Source: a virus. From it: a DNA stretch of 64,000 bases. The stretch lies in IMG/VR virus record IMGVR_UViG_3300042564_006100, positions 39,828 to 103,827 of that record, one strand, 5' to 3'. A program made the position numbers and the translations under genes. Below, piece after piece: positions 26,833-34,824 of this stretch; the stretch's first letter is position 1; each line of letters starts with the position of its first letter. A model generated the notes under the pieces. The model was given only the letters and a program-made list of their open reading frames with translations, ran no database searches and had not been told where the DNA came from.

Positions 26833-27560
26833 TGCTTGCTGGCCTTTTCATAGATCTCCTCAACCCAACCGTTCGGCGGTGAGAGCAGCCATTCGTTTTC
26901 GATGCGCCACACGTCGCCGTTCTGCGAGATTTTCGGCGGCATCGCCATCCATGTGCGGCTGCCGAAATCGACTTCAGCAATCGAGTCCGGCGCACCCGGG
27001 ATGCTGGAATAGACCTTGCCGATGTCGTTGATCGCGTTCTTGGGAATCTGCTTCGCCGACCATGTGCGGGTGACGCGCGCGGTCATCACGGCATAGGTCG
27101 AGGTGCCAAACATCGGATTCTTCTCGCCCGGTTTGGCTTTGCCCTTGCCGCCGAGTCCGCCCTTGCCCTTGGCCTCCTTGGGCATGAACTCAGGGAACTT
27201 GAGCGGGCCACCCGGTTCCTCGTAATAGCCGCCGTAGGTCGCCTTGATTTCCTTGAGGTTGGGATGCGACTCAAGCGGCTCCTCGGAAAAGTCGAAGCCG
27301 AGGTTCCATTGCTCGGTTTCCGCAGGTTCGGGTTCCTCGTCACCGGCGTATCCCTTGTAGGTAACGGTGACGATCCAGCCGTCGGTGCCGTCGTTGAGCG
27401 CCTGCCAGGTGCGTCCCTGTTCGACCAGTCCGTGAAAACGTGCATGTCCGACCGTCGTGACCTCCGCGATGCTTTTGGCGTGATACGAAACGGCGAATGA
27501 CGAAATCATGTTTTCGTCCCTGCCGCCGCTCGCGCCTTCGAGGATGGTGTTCTCAGCCAT
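26829..27560 (-). CDS. Tail protein, 243 aa
   Basis: A 243-residue protein, the first gene after the tape measure, so by position a distal tail protein candidate. It has an internal low-complexity lysine/glycine loop (KGKGGLGGKGKAKPG) inserted in an otherwise beta-rich protein, for example WIVTVTYKGY and STYAVMTARVTRTW. I do not recognise the family. Confidence 0.6.
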   Translation of the reverse strand: MAENTILEGASGGRDENMISSFAVSYHAKSIAEVTTVGHARFHGLVEQGRTWQALNDGTDGWIVTVTYKGYAGDEEPEPAETEQWNLGFDFSEEPLESHPNLKEIKATYGGYYEEPGGPLKFPEFMPKEAKGKGGLGGKGKAKPGEKNPMFGTSTYAVMTARVTRTWSAKQIPKNAINDIGKVYSSIPGAPDSIAEVDFGSRTWMAMPPKISQNGDVWRIENEWLLSPPNGWVEEIYEKASKQ

Positions 27561-27563
27561 GGC

Positions 27564-29252
27564 TTACGCAAAAACCGCCTCCGCCGGTGCCGGGGGGGTG
27601 CCCCTGTTCTTGGTGTTGTCGTGGATCTTTTTGAGCCAGTCGGTCTGCCGCTTGTTTTCCTCTAGCAGCCCTGCGTTTGCGCTGCGGCCGAAGAGCATGT
27701 TCATGGATTGTGCAAAAGAGCCTAACTGTCCTGACCCGCCCGCGATGACTGCCGGAGCCGTTGGCTTTTCGTCCGCTGCCGCCATTCCGATTTGCTTGCC
27801 CGTCTTCACCGGAGGAATGGCCGCTTTGATGCGCTCCACGGTGTCGCCGAACTCGCGCTTCATGCCGGACGTGTCGATGGCCTCCGCGGTATTGGCGAAA
27901 GTCTCGCTGAATCGGGTCTTCACGTTCTCACCGGCTTCTACCAGACGTTGGGCGATTTTCTGTGCGGCAGGTTCCAACAGGTCACCGGCCTTCGAGAACC
28001 GCGCCGCCGCGTCTTCATCGAGGATCGCCGCGCTCTCGCGGATCGTCTTCTGGATGCCGTTGAACGCATCCTCTTTGCCAAACAACTCAGCCAGCGGACG
28101 CGCCACCTCAATGATTTCCGAGAATCCCTTCTGCAAGAAGCTGATGGCTGATAGAAAAATACCGATGATGGCATTGCCCATCCCGCTCCAGAACTCGGGA
28201 GTCGTGAGGATTTGGAAATAGGTCACCGCCGTCTTGAAATACTCGACGATGTATTGCCCGGTGGCGGCGATGGTCGCCCGCAGGGTGGCCCACAGGAAAT
28301 TCACGCTCTGTGCGAAGGCCAGCTTGAGCGACGACCAGACAAGATTGAGAGCCTCGCCACTGCGGAAGATCGCGACCAGGAATTGGCCGGCTTCGGCAAG
28401 CTTGGGCTTGGCCATTTCGACGAATTCAAGGAACTGCGGCGTGATGGATGCGAGTGCTGCCGCCAGTGGTTTGCCCACTTCCTCAAAACCCTGATTCAAC
28501 GCGGCCTTGATCTGGACGGACGCATCCGCGGTCGCCGCCGCCGTGCCGCCGACCTGCTTTTCGATGGCGGCGAGCACCAACGCCTGCGCCTCGTGCATCC
28601 GGTTGGATTCGGCCAGAGTCTTGATCTTCGCCTTCTCATCTTCGGTGAAGGTAATGCCCGAACGCCGCAAGGCCGCGAGGCCATTGACCGGATCGTTCAG
28701 AGCCTTGCCAAGCTGGACGGCGTTCTGTTCGGCAGCGCCGAAACCGGCCGCCGCCATGTCCACGGCCGCTTGGGTGGCCCGATCAAAATTACCGCCCAGC
28801 TCGTCGGCGGTGTTGGCGAGTTCCTTGAACGTGAGCAGTTTCGCCTGGGTGAGTTGGATCGCATTGCCATCCACTCCGGTTTGCAGCTCGATCTTGTCCG
28901 CGAGGTTGTTGAGCCGTTCGGCCACCGCGTCGGACTGGTCGCCAAACAGACCCATCGATTTGGCGATGTTGCGAACGCGGGCGTCGGCGGAGTTCGCCGC
29001 CTCACCAGATAGGATCAGTTTGTAGGTCAACGCGCCAATCGCCGCGCCTGCGGCTGCCACAGCGGCGGCGACAACTGCCGTTCCCTTAGCCACGGATTTC
29101 ATGGCGCTGCCCATCGACGCGAAACCCTTGGATGCGCCCGACGACATGCCGGCCATCGAGTTTTTCAAGCCGCTGGTTTCCGACTTGGCAGTCTTCAACG
29201 CGGACTGGAATCCAGCCGTGTTGAGTGTCAGCAGTGCGGTGAGCTTGGCCAT
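27564..29252 (-). CDS. Tail tape measure protein
   Basis: A 562-residue protein, long and helical, with the Ala/Lys-rich N-terminal coil (GFQSALKTAKSETSGL), a hydrophobic membrane-like segment near residues 55-75 (VVAAAVAAAGAAIGALTY) and further helical repeats. This is the usual make-up of a short tape measure, which sets tail length and passes into the host envelope. It follows the tail chaperone frameshift pair as in lambda. ATG 29252 lies 16 nt after a TTGACA box. The length would predict a fairly short tail. Confidence 0.85.
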   Translation of the reverse strand: MAKLTALLTLNTAGFQSALKTAKSETSGLKNSMAGMSSGASKGFASMGSAMKSVAKGTAVVAAAVAAAGAAIGALTYKLILSGEAANSADARVRNIAKSMGLFGDQSDAVAERLNNLADKIELQTGVDGNAIQLTQAKLLTFKELANTADELGGNFDRATQAAVDMAAAGFGAAEQNAVQLGKALNDPVNGLAALRRSGITFTEDEKAKIKTLAESNRMHEAQALVLAAIEKQVGGTAAATADASVQIKAALNQGFEEVGKPLAAALASITPQFLEFVEMAKPKLAEAGQFLVAIFRSGEALNLVWSSLKLAFAQSVNFLWATLRATIAATGQYIVEYFKTAVTYFQILTTPEFWSGMGNAIIGIFLSAISFLQKGFSEIIEVARPLAELFGKEDAFNGIQKTIRESAAILDEDAAARFSKAGDLLEPAAQKIAQRLVEAGENVKTRFSETFANTAEAIDTSGMKREFGDTVERIKAAIPPVKTGKQIGMAAADEKPTAPAVIAGGSGQLGSFAQSMNMLFGRSANAGLLEENKRQTDWLKKIHDNTKNRGTPPAPAEAVFA

Positions 29253-29270
29253 CTGGCCACGGGAGGCATG

Positions 29271-29945
29271 TCAATCGAAGCCGGATTTCCCCTTCACGTT
29301 GGCGAAGAAATAGAGCAGCCGTTTTTCCATGGAACGTGTCTGCACCCTGAGCGCGGCATTCACCCGCGCCCGCAGGCCGTTGACCTTGGCGGCCCACTCC
29401 ACCGCGTTGGTGATCGACGCGCTGATTTCGCCATCCTTCACCGTGATGTCGGTGCTTCCGGGCGCGGCGTGGCGAGACACCCAAGCGGGCACGCGGATCT
29501 TTCCAACGCTCTGCGCCGCCGTGGCCCATGCCGATGCCAGATAGCCGACCCGCGCCTTCTTTGCCTTGATCAACTCGGCGATCAACGCCTTTGGAGCCTT
29601 GAGCTTGGTGCCGCCCTTGGCCACGCGCATAGTCCCGCTCTTTCGCCGCGATTTGAGCACCGAGCGCATTTGCGCCAACGAATCCACATCCGCCCGCTTC
29701 GGATCGGACACCCCGCGAAACACGGCGCGGATGTCGCCGGTGATCGCCTGCTCACCCAGCTTCTTTGCCTTCACTCCGCGTGTGCTGCCACGGTTGGGCG
29801 GAGTGAAGTCCAAAAGGTGCCGGATGAAGCCGCGGACCTGTTCCTTCATGAACGTCTCGCCGTCGCGCTTCGAGTAAGCAGCGAGTCGGTCGGCGGCCCG
29901 CTGGAACTCATCGACATGCAGTTTGAATTTCACCTCATCACCCAT
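29271..29945 (-). CDS. Minor tail protein, 224 aa
   Basis: A 224-residue, basic, helical protein (FKLHVDEFQRAADRLAAYSK at the N-terminus, SMEKRLLYFFANVKG at the C-terminus), resembling HK97-gp10-type or minor tail proteins in size and place. Several starts are possible (29945, 29951, 29960). I chose 29945 because a TTGACG box lies 15 nt upstream, the same spacing as elsewhere. It lies between the chaperone extension and the tape measure gene. Confidence 0.6.
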   Translation of the reverse strand: MGDEVKFKLHVDEFQRAADRLAAYSKRDGETFMKEQVRGFIRHLLDFTPPNRGSTRGVKAKKLGEQAITGDIRAVFRGVSDPKRADVDSLAQMRSVLKSRRKSGTMRVAKGGTKLKAPKALIAELIKAKKARVGYLASAWATAAQSVGKIRVPAWVSRHAAPGSTDITVKDGEISASITNAVEWAAKVNGLRARVNAALRVQTRSMEKRLLYFFANVKGKSGFD

Positions 29946-30186
29946 CGTCATCGTCGCCATCGTCAACCATGCGGTCGATGAGTCCGATCAGATCGTCCGG
30001 CGCGAGTGCCTGCATCGACTCTTCGGTGGGTGGTTCAAGTGTCCAGAGATTGGCCGCTTGAAGCGAGCAATGGTAATACTGGAGGGCACGCGCCATCGGC
30101 AGCCGCCAGATGATGAAGTCCTCGCTCCAACCGGTGTCTTTGGCGATGGTGAACACCGCACTCGCAAGCCAGCCGGGGTTCAGGAC
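29938..30186 (-). CDS. -1 frame extension of the tail assembly chaperone (gpGT-like)
   Basis: An 82-residue reading frame without its own start (LNPGWLASAVFTIAKDTG..., ending in a poly-Asp run). It is entered from the upstream 139-residue gene by -1 slippage at GGGAAAG (30186-30192). The fusion would be about 220 residues, consisting of residues 1-138 of the upstream protein plus this segment. In lambda the same arrangement makes gpGT from gpG and gpT, which load tail tube subunits onto the tape measure. Confidence 0.75.
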   Translation of the reverse strand, partial: VLNPGWLASAVFTIAKDTGWSEDFIIWRLPMARALQYYHCSLQAANLWTLEPPTEESMQALAPDDLIGLIDRMVDDGDDDDG

Positions 30187-30599
30187 TTTCCCGGCGCATC
30201 GTCCTCGCTGGAGGGATACTTGCTTTCGACGCGGACGCTGGATGCGGCAAGCATCGCGTTGATCCGGTTGATTTCCGCCATCAACCCCGGGAGCATGTCG
30301 AAGGTGACATTGAGAGAAAACTTGAGCACACACCGATCCACGGTGTCGTCCCGGACGGCGTCCGCGATGTCATCTTCATCCGCCGACTGCATCCATGCAA
30401 AGGCCATGATCTGCCGCTGCTCTTCCAAATCATCAAGCTCCAGCGGTGGATCATCCTTGCCACGGGTGAACATGGTGAGCTTGAGAAGATAGGCCAGTTG
30501 CATCGAGCCCATGGTGTAAGGACGAAGCTTGAGGTTGCCGATCCGGCGTTCCCCGCTGTCGATCATGCCGGTGGCAAGTTGAAGTTCGCGGTCGTTCAT
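30180..30599 (-). CDS. Tail assembly chaperone (gpG-like)
   Basis: A 139-residue protein with gpG-type features: small, acidic and helical, ending DDAPGKS just after a slippery heptamer. It lies between the tail tube genes and the minor tail/tape measure genes, the standard place for this chaperone. The zero-frame product should be the major form, with the -1 fusion made at a low rate. No start ambiguity: the A/C-rich leader AATTCTAACATC precedes the ATG. Confidence 0.8.
   Translation of the reverse strand: MNDRELQLATGMIDSGERRIGNLKLRPYTMGSMQLAYLLKLTMFTRGKDDPPLELDDLEEQRQIMAFAWMQSADEDDIADAVRDDTVDRCVLKFSLNVTFDMLPGLMAEINRINAMLAASSVRVESKYPSSEDDAPGKS
30186..30192 (-). other. -1 ribosomal frameshift site G GGA AAG
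   Basis: On the minus strand the zero frame reads CCG GGA AAG TCC TGA. The heptamer G GGA AAG has the X XXY YYZ form and is the same sequence used in lambda gpG/GT. Slippage by -1 lets ribosomes bypass the TGA at 30180-30182 and read on to 29938. Confidence 0.8.
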
Positions 30600-30603
30600 G
30601 ATG

Positions 30604-31071
30604 TTAGAATTCGGAAAGGATTTGCTCGCGGGTGGCTTTCGATGCCTCGTCGGAACCGCTCGGCACGATGGCGATGCGCTTGCCTTTGCGGATGAGCAGC
30701 ATCGGGCGCATCGTCTTGACCTTGTCGAGCAGCCGGTTGTGCTGGTCGTTCATGGCCCGCAGATAGGCAATAGGGTGATTGGCGTTGGCCTCGCACCAGG
30801 CGAGCGATTCATAACGCTTGCGGAACTCATCGAATGTGATGCTTTCCGCGACCTCGATGGGTTCGAAGCTGAGTTTGGCCGCGCCGTCCATCAGCCAGGT
30901 GACGGTGCGCTTTGCGCCGTTGGGCGTCTGTTCGACCGTGTCGGAATACGCGGCTTCGGTGGCGAACATGCCGCCGCTTGAGAGTGCCGCAGCGACAAGC
31001 CGGGTGTTGCGGCTTTCGGTGGGTTTCGTGTCGTGATCGCGCACGACGCTGATGGTGGTTCCTTCTTTCAT
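30604..31071 (-). CDS. Hypothetical tail-region protein, 155 aa
   Basis: A 155-residue protein of no family I recognise, helical with an ordered central part (SITFDEFRKRYESLAWCEAN) and a basic segment (LLIRKGKRIAIV). It lies between the tail tube-like pair and the tail chaperone. The leader AAATCACCC before the ATG is Shine-Dalgarno-free. Confidence 0.55.
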   Translation of the reverse strand: MKEGTTISVVRDHDTKPTESRNTRLVAAALSSGGMFATEAAYSDTVEQTPNGAKRTVTWLMDGAAKLSFEPIEVAESITFDEFRKRYESLAWCEANANHPIAYLRAMNDQHNRLLDKVKTMRPMLLIRKGKRIAIVPSGSDEASKATREQILSEF

Positions 31072-31106
31072 GGGTGATTTTCAGGTGATCGTTGAAAATG
31101 GATTTG

Positions 31107-31442
31107 TCATACCGCGCCTGCGGCGGGATGGTTCACTCCCGACAGTTCGAACGAGTTGTAATCCTCGTTGGTCTGGGAGTTCTTGACGGTGGTGATGATG
31201 GTGGTTCCGCCCGTGATCTGTTCAGGCACGTAGGCGGCGGAGGCTCCACCCAGCAGGGATTCATCAGCGACACCCCGGCCCTTGACGCTGAAACTGAAGG
31301 ATGGATCGTAGCGGTTGCCCGTCTCAAACGCACCGTCGTTCTTCTTGATGATCTTGTGTTCGAGCTGCTTCTGCACGTCCACGCTCTCCACCAGGGCGGC
31401 GGTGACGCACTTGACTCCGATTTCGTTGAACGCGGCGGGCAT
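31107..31442 (-). CDS. Tail tube-like protein, copy 2
   Basis: A 111-residue beta-rich protein. Its C-terminal half (FSFSVKGRGV, then QITGGTTIITTVKN, then FELSGVNH) matches the pattern in the preceding gene 31457-31771, so the two are tandem paralogues. Short beta proteins in this place are usually tail tube or tail terminator-related. Which copy is the major tube protein cannot be told. Confidence 0.55.
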   Translation of the reverse strand: MPAAFNEIGVKCVTAALVESVDVQKQLEHKIIKKNDGAFETGNRYDPSFSFSVKGRGVADESLLGGASAAYVPEQITGGTTIITTVKNSQTNEDYNSFELSGVNHPAAGAV

Positions 31443-31456
31443 GGAAGTGATGGGTG

Positions 31457-31771
31457 TTAGATGTCGTCGTAGGCGACGGCCTGAATCTCGAAGCCTGGAA
31501 AGTCGTCGTTGCTTTCCGTCACCTTGACGGAGGTCACGAACGAGACGCCCTTGGTGATCGCCCCTGCGGCGACATCACCAAAATTCACGGTGCCTTTTCC
31601 GGATAGCGTGATGCTGCGGGTGATGAGCTTCTTCGGCTTCGCTACAACGGTCACGCCAAGCGAATCCCGCAGCGTAGCCACTTCGATGGATGAGTCCGCA
31701 GACGCTTCCTGGGCGTGGCCGGTTGCGGGCGCGAGTCCGTGCAGGTTGGTGACTCCGAAGGTGGCGGGCAT
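31457..31771 (-). CDS. Tail tube-like protein, copy 1
   Basis: A 104-residue beta-rich protein. Shared pattern with the next gene: ITLSGKGTVNF, then GAITKGVSFVTSVKV, then FEIQAVAYDD. The start is fixed by the TTGACA box 16 nt upstream (within the end of 31777-32178). A tail tube subunit by place and fold type; the assignment is inferred from order. Confidence 0.6.
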   Translation of the reverse strand: MPATFGVTNLHGLAPATGHAQEASADSSIEVATLRDSLGVTVVAKPKKLITRSITLSGKGTVNFGDVAAGAITKGVSFVTSVKVTESNDDFPGFEIQAVAYDDI

Positions 31772-31776
31772 GACTC

Positions 31777-32178
31777 TTACGGCGTGTTGTCAACCGGCGT
31801 CCAATCCACACCTAGAATCCCCTCGATGGTGGTGAGCCATCGATCATCGTCCGTCACGGCAGTCGAGTTGGCTTTCGTCCTGAAACCACCGATGGTGAAA
31901 CCATTCGCCGCTGGCAACACACCTTCCATGATGCTCTTCACCGTATGGGCGAGCGCGGCGTGTTGGGTCCGGTTGTCGGTGGGTGACGAGACGAGGATTT
32001 TCACCGTCGCTCGATGCAGTGGGCCGACCACGTTTTCAATCGAGTCTGCCAGCACGAGAATCGCGTGGGATTCGGGCGTGCGGATGTCGGCGGATGTGCC
32101 GGTGAAAACCTCGGGCGCGGGAACAAGCTGCGCGGAGGTGAAAAGGCCGGCCAGGTAATCTTCGATGGCTTGGTTCAT
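31777..32178 (-). CDS. Tail terminator/minor tail protein (gpU-like)
   Basis: A 133-residue protein between the head-tail joining gene and the tail tube-like pair, where lambda-type phages encode the tail terminator. Features such as SHAILVLADSIENVVGP and a C-terminal WLTTIEGILGVDW give the mixed alpha/beta profile of gpU/gpZ-like proteins. The family assignment rests on place and size. Confidence 0.55.
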   Translation of the reverse strand: MNQAIEDYLAGLFTSAQLVPAPEVFTGTSADIRTPESHAILVLADSIENVVGPLHRATVKILVSSPTDNRTQHAALAHTVKSIMEGVLPAANGFTIGGFRTKANSTAVTDDDRWLTTIEGILGVDWTPVDNTP

Positions 32179-32189
32179 GATGGTGATTT

Positions 32190-32498
32190 TCAGCGACGGG
32201 CCACCCGGTATTCGATGATGCCTGCGCCGGGTTTGCGGTTGATTTCCTCGATCTTGTGGCGGTCGCCGCCGATGAGGATCGTGTCGTTGTGGGCGGGCGG
32301 CGGAGTTGGCAGGTGTGCCACGAGCAACCTCACGGTGAGTGCGCCGTCTTGGGTGAAACCGCCTTCCTCAAGATCGACGGCCAGTCCGCTTGGCGAGACC
32401 ATCGCCTGATAGTCCTTGCCACCGATGGTCACTGGCACGCCAGCGTCACGCAGGATTTCAACGAAGGCTTCTGCAGCGGCGGCTTGGATCGCGTTCAC
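32190..32498 (-). CDS. Head-tail joining protein (gpFII-like)
   Basis: A 102-residue protein, the first after the capsid terminator. The beta-rich centre (VPVTIGGKDYQAMVS, LTVRLLVAHLP) and the ending IEEINRKPGAGIIEYRVARR fit head-tail attachment proteins, which are about this size. The start is GTG 32498, 13 nt after a TTGACA box; no ATG is nearby. Confidence 0.55.
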   Translation of the reverse strand: MNAIQAAAAEAFVEILRDAGVPVTIGGKDYQAMVSPSGLAVDLEEGGFTQDGALTVRLLVAHLPTPPPAHNDTILIGGDRHKIEEINRKPGAGIIEYRVARR

Positions 32499-32527
32499 CC
32501 ACCGCGCACGGTGTCAATCGCGCTGAA

Positions 32528-32564
32528 AACAAAACACCCCCTCCCGGTTTCCCGAGAGAGGGTG
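32528..32564 (-). terminator. Terminator after the major capsid gene
   Basis: On the minus strand, CACCCTCTCTCGGG-AAA-CCGGGAGGGGGTG followed by TTTTGTTTTC. It lies 28 bases beyond the capsid stop codon and would reduce transcription into the tail genes, a common way to keep capsid mRNA in excess. Confidence 0.85.
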
Positions 32565-32592
32565 ATGGATGCCAATCGAACTCCAAAGAAGC

Positions 32593-33489
32593 TTATGGTT
32601 TGACGATGCGCTTGAGGGCGTCGGTTTTCGCCGGGGCGAAGCCATAGAGGCATTCGAGGGTGACGAAGATCTTGTTGGCGCGGGTGTCGGTGAAGCGCAG
32701 GTAGCCGAAGGTCATGCCCGTAGTGGGATCGGTGACGGCACCGGCTTGCTGGTAGTCGGCCACCGGCTGAAGGTAGCGCATGGCCACCGCTACGGCGCTG
32801 GAGTGAGCGGCGAAACCAACGAGCTTTTCCGCGTGATCCGACGGGATGAGGGTCGTCTCATGGAGGTTGAATCCGGCAATCCGCTTGACCATGCCCTCGG
32901 TGACCGCTGGGGCGTTGAGGTTCAGGTTGAAACTCTTGGCCACCACATCGTCGGCGAGCATGTTGGTGTAGTAGCCGGCATCGAGCACCAGCGAACGCGG
33001 GTTGGGCGGCATCTTGGCATTGCCGCAGGCTTCGCGCAGGCTGAGCACCTTCTTGTAATCGAAGGCGGTGGCGGCGAGCGCGGCGATGCCCGGAGCGCCG
33101 AAGTTGGCGAGCGTGATGCAACTGAAGATGTCCACCAGCACATCCTGGGCAAGTTGTTGGGCGGCGGCTTCCACCAGGGCTTCGAGCGCGTTGAGCGAGG
33201 TCTCGGCGGATTCCCTGGCGGTGACGTGGACAGTCTTGTATTTGTGGCGGTTGAGCGTGACAGGAACCACGGTGACCGTGGAGTCGGCATTGGCCGAGTA
33301 GTCACCTGCGAAGTCGCTCGATTCACTGGGCGCGCCGACGAGCGGAACTCGCACGGTGTCGAGCTTGTCGGCGGGCTGCGGACTAAAATCGGTGGAGAAC
33401 GCCGTGACCGGCAGGAGGTTCGACATGAAGGGCATGAGCGCCCGTTGGGCGACCTTGATGTCTTTGACGTTGGTGAGGGTGTTGGACAT
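32593..33489 (-). CDS. Major capsid protein
   Basis: A 298-residue protein placed right after the protease-scaffold gene and followed by a strong terminator, the usual context for the most abundant head protein. Recognisable parts include a central VTVVPVTLNRHKYKTVHVTA strand pair and MRYLQPVADYQQAGAV near the C-terminus. The fold should be HK97-like as for all tailed phages. Confidence rests mostly on gene order and length. Confidence 0.75.
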   Translation of the reverse strand: MSNTLTNVKDIKVAQRALMPFMSNLLPVTAFSTDFSPQPADKLDTVRVPLVGAPSESSDFAGDYSANADSTVTVVPVTLNRHKYKTVHVTARESAETSLNALEALVEAAAQQLAQDVLVDIFSCITLANFGAPGIAALAATAFDYKKVLSLREACGNAKMPPNPRSLVLDAGYYTNMLADDVVAKSFNLNLNAPAVTEGMVKRIAGFNLHETTLIPSDHAEKLVGFAAHSSAVAVAMRYLQPVADYQQAGAVTDPTTGMTFGYLRFTDTRANKIFVTLECLYGFAPAKTDALKRIVKP

Positions 33490-33498
33490 GGCTTTCTA

Positions 33499-33990
33499 TC
33501 AGGCTTGGTGTTTGAGGATGAGGGCTTGTTGTTCGGGAGTGAGCTTGCGCCAGAAGGCGGTCTGCTCTGCGGGATCGGTGATGGCGGCGAAACGCGCATG
33601 GAGGTCCGCAGCCTGGGAGGCATCTCCGGCAGGGGTCACTTGGGCGGGCATCGTGGTGCCGGTGGAGGCGACGACGCGGGCGACTTCGAGTTGCAGTTTG
33701 CGGTCGAAATCAGTTTGCGATGCTTCCAGATTGGTGATGCGTGATTGCATCGAGGTGACTTGCACCTTTGCGGCATCCCGCTCGGTGATGAGATTGGCGG
33801 CTTGGCTCTTCGCGTCATCGCGCTCCGCTTTCAGCGTGTCGATTTCGGCGGCAAGCAGCTCCACTTCGCCGCGCAGGGAATCGACGCTGGTCGATGCTTC
33901 GTTGAGCAGTTCGGTCTGGGCTTGGTGGTCCCGCTGGAGGTTCACTACCTGGGTGCGGGCTTCGGCGAGTTCGTCTTCGATGGTCTTCAT
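33499..33990 (-). CDS. Nested scaffold protein (Nu3-like internal start)
   Basis: An in-frame ATG at 33990 would give a 163-residue protein consisting only of the coiled-coil scaffold domain of the protease-scaffold gene (starting MKTIEDELAEARTQVVNLQ). A TTGACA box lies 14 nt upstream of this ATG, the same arrangement seen before most other starts in this phage, inside the protease reading frame. Lambda Nu3 is made from gene C in just this way. Expression is inferred. Confidence 0.6.
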   Translation of the reverse strand: MKTIEDELAEARTQVVNLQRDHQAQTELLNEASTSVDSLRGEVELLAAEIDTLKAERDDAKSQAANLITERDAAKVQVTSMQSRITNLEASQTDFDRKLQLEVARVVASTGTTMPAQVTPAGDASQAADLHARFAAITDPAEQTAFWRKLTPEQQALILKHQA

Positions 33991-34809
33991 CGACCGTGAT
34001 CCCGTGTCAACCGACGCGTGATAGACGCGCAGGCGGCGCATCGCGTCGGCGCGGTCGGGAACCATACCCGCGAGGTTGTGGCGCTGGGCCTGTTTGCCAC
34101 TGAAGGTCTGTCCTTCCATGGCCTCGGCAGGAATCGCACGGCCGCGGGAAAGCACAGCGTCGTGAAACTCAGCGGCGATTTCGGCGAGGTTCGATTGAAT
34201 CAACTCGCGCTGATCATCTGTTAGCGGAGTGCCGGGCGCACCCATCGCCTTGTATTTGCCGACGGAGAAGACCTCGACCTTGATGCCCGCTTTATCGAGG
34301 GCCGCGCTATTGTCGATCACCGCCTGCACGACGCCAATGGATCCGACCTGGGCGGAGGGCGTGGCGTAGATCGCGCGGGCCTGGCTGGCGATCCAATAGG
34401 CCGCCGAACACATCAAACCGGAAGAGAACGCATAGACTGGCTTGCTTCCATTCAAAGCCTTCACCGCCGCCGCGAGTTCCGGAGTGCCGGCCACGGTGCC
34501 GCCGGGTGAGTCGATGTTGAGAAACACCGCCTTGATGTCGTCGCGTTCCCCCGCTTCACGCAAAGCTTCACCGATGTCTTCGGAACTGGTCGCACCGAAG
34601 AAGATGCGTGCAAAGAGGTCGGGCTTGCGAAGGATCGGCCCTTCGATGGCAACCACGCCGATTCCATCCTCAATCGAAAGCAGCGGGCTTTCGGCTGCCT
34701 GTTTCGGAAGGAATCCACCGCGATCCACCAGTCCCCGCAAGGACGCGGCCATGGATTGCAGCGCTTCAGGTTGGATCAGCCACTCGCGATGTTGAATTAC
34801 CGGGTTCAC
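33499..34809 (-). CDS. S49 head maturation protease with C-terminal scaffold domain
   Basis: A 436-residue protein like lambda gpC. Residues 40-270 are an S49/SppA-type protease: FLNIDSPGGTVAGTPELAAA, then the nucleophile region GLMCSAAYWIAS, then AQVGSIGVVQ. Residues 270-436 are a coiled-coil scaffold (long heptads such as LRGEVELLAAEIDTLKAERD). The start is GTG 34809, 13 nt from a TTGACA box that also holds the portal stop. An internal start at 33990 has its own TTGACA box. Confidence 0.85.
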   Translation of the reverse strand: MNPVIQHREWLIQPEALQSMAASLRGLVDRGGFLPKQAAESPLLSIEDGIGVVAIEGPILRKPDLFARIFFGATSSEDIGEALREAGERDDIKAVFLNIDSPGGTVAGTPELAAAVKALNGSKPVYAFSSGLMCSAAYWIASQARAIYATPSAQVGSIGVVQAVIDNSAALDKAGIKVEVFSVGKYKAMGAPGTPLTDDQRELIQSNLAEIAAEFHDAVLSRGRAIPAEAMEGQTFSGKQAQRHNLAGMVPDRADAMRRLRVYHASVDTGSRSMKTIEDELAEARTQVVNLQRDHQAQTELLNEASTSVDSLRGEVELLAAEIDTLKAERDDAKSQAANLITERDAAKVQVTSMQSRITNLEASQTDFDRKLQLEVARVVASTGTTMPAQVTPAGDASQAADLHARFAAITDPAEQTAFWRKLTPEQQALILKHQA

Positions 34810-34824
34810 GCCCGGATGTCGGTG

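Noticed and set aside
32569-33744. 391-residue plus-strand open frame
   Set aside because: Antisense to the capsid gene, glycine/valine-rich repeats of the antisense codon pattern, no start context.
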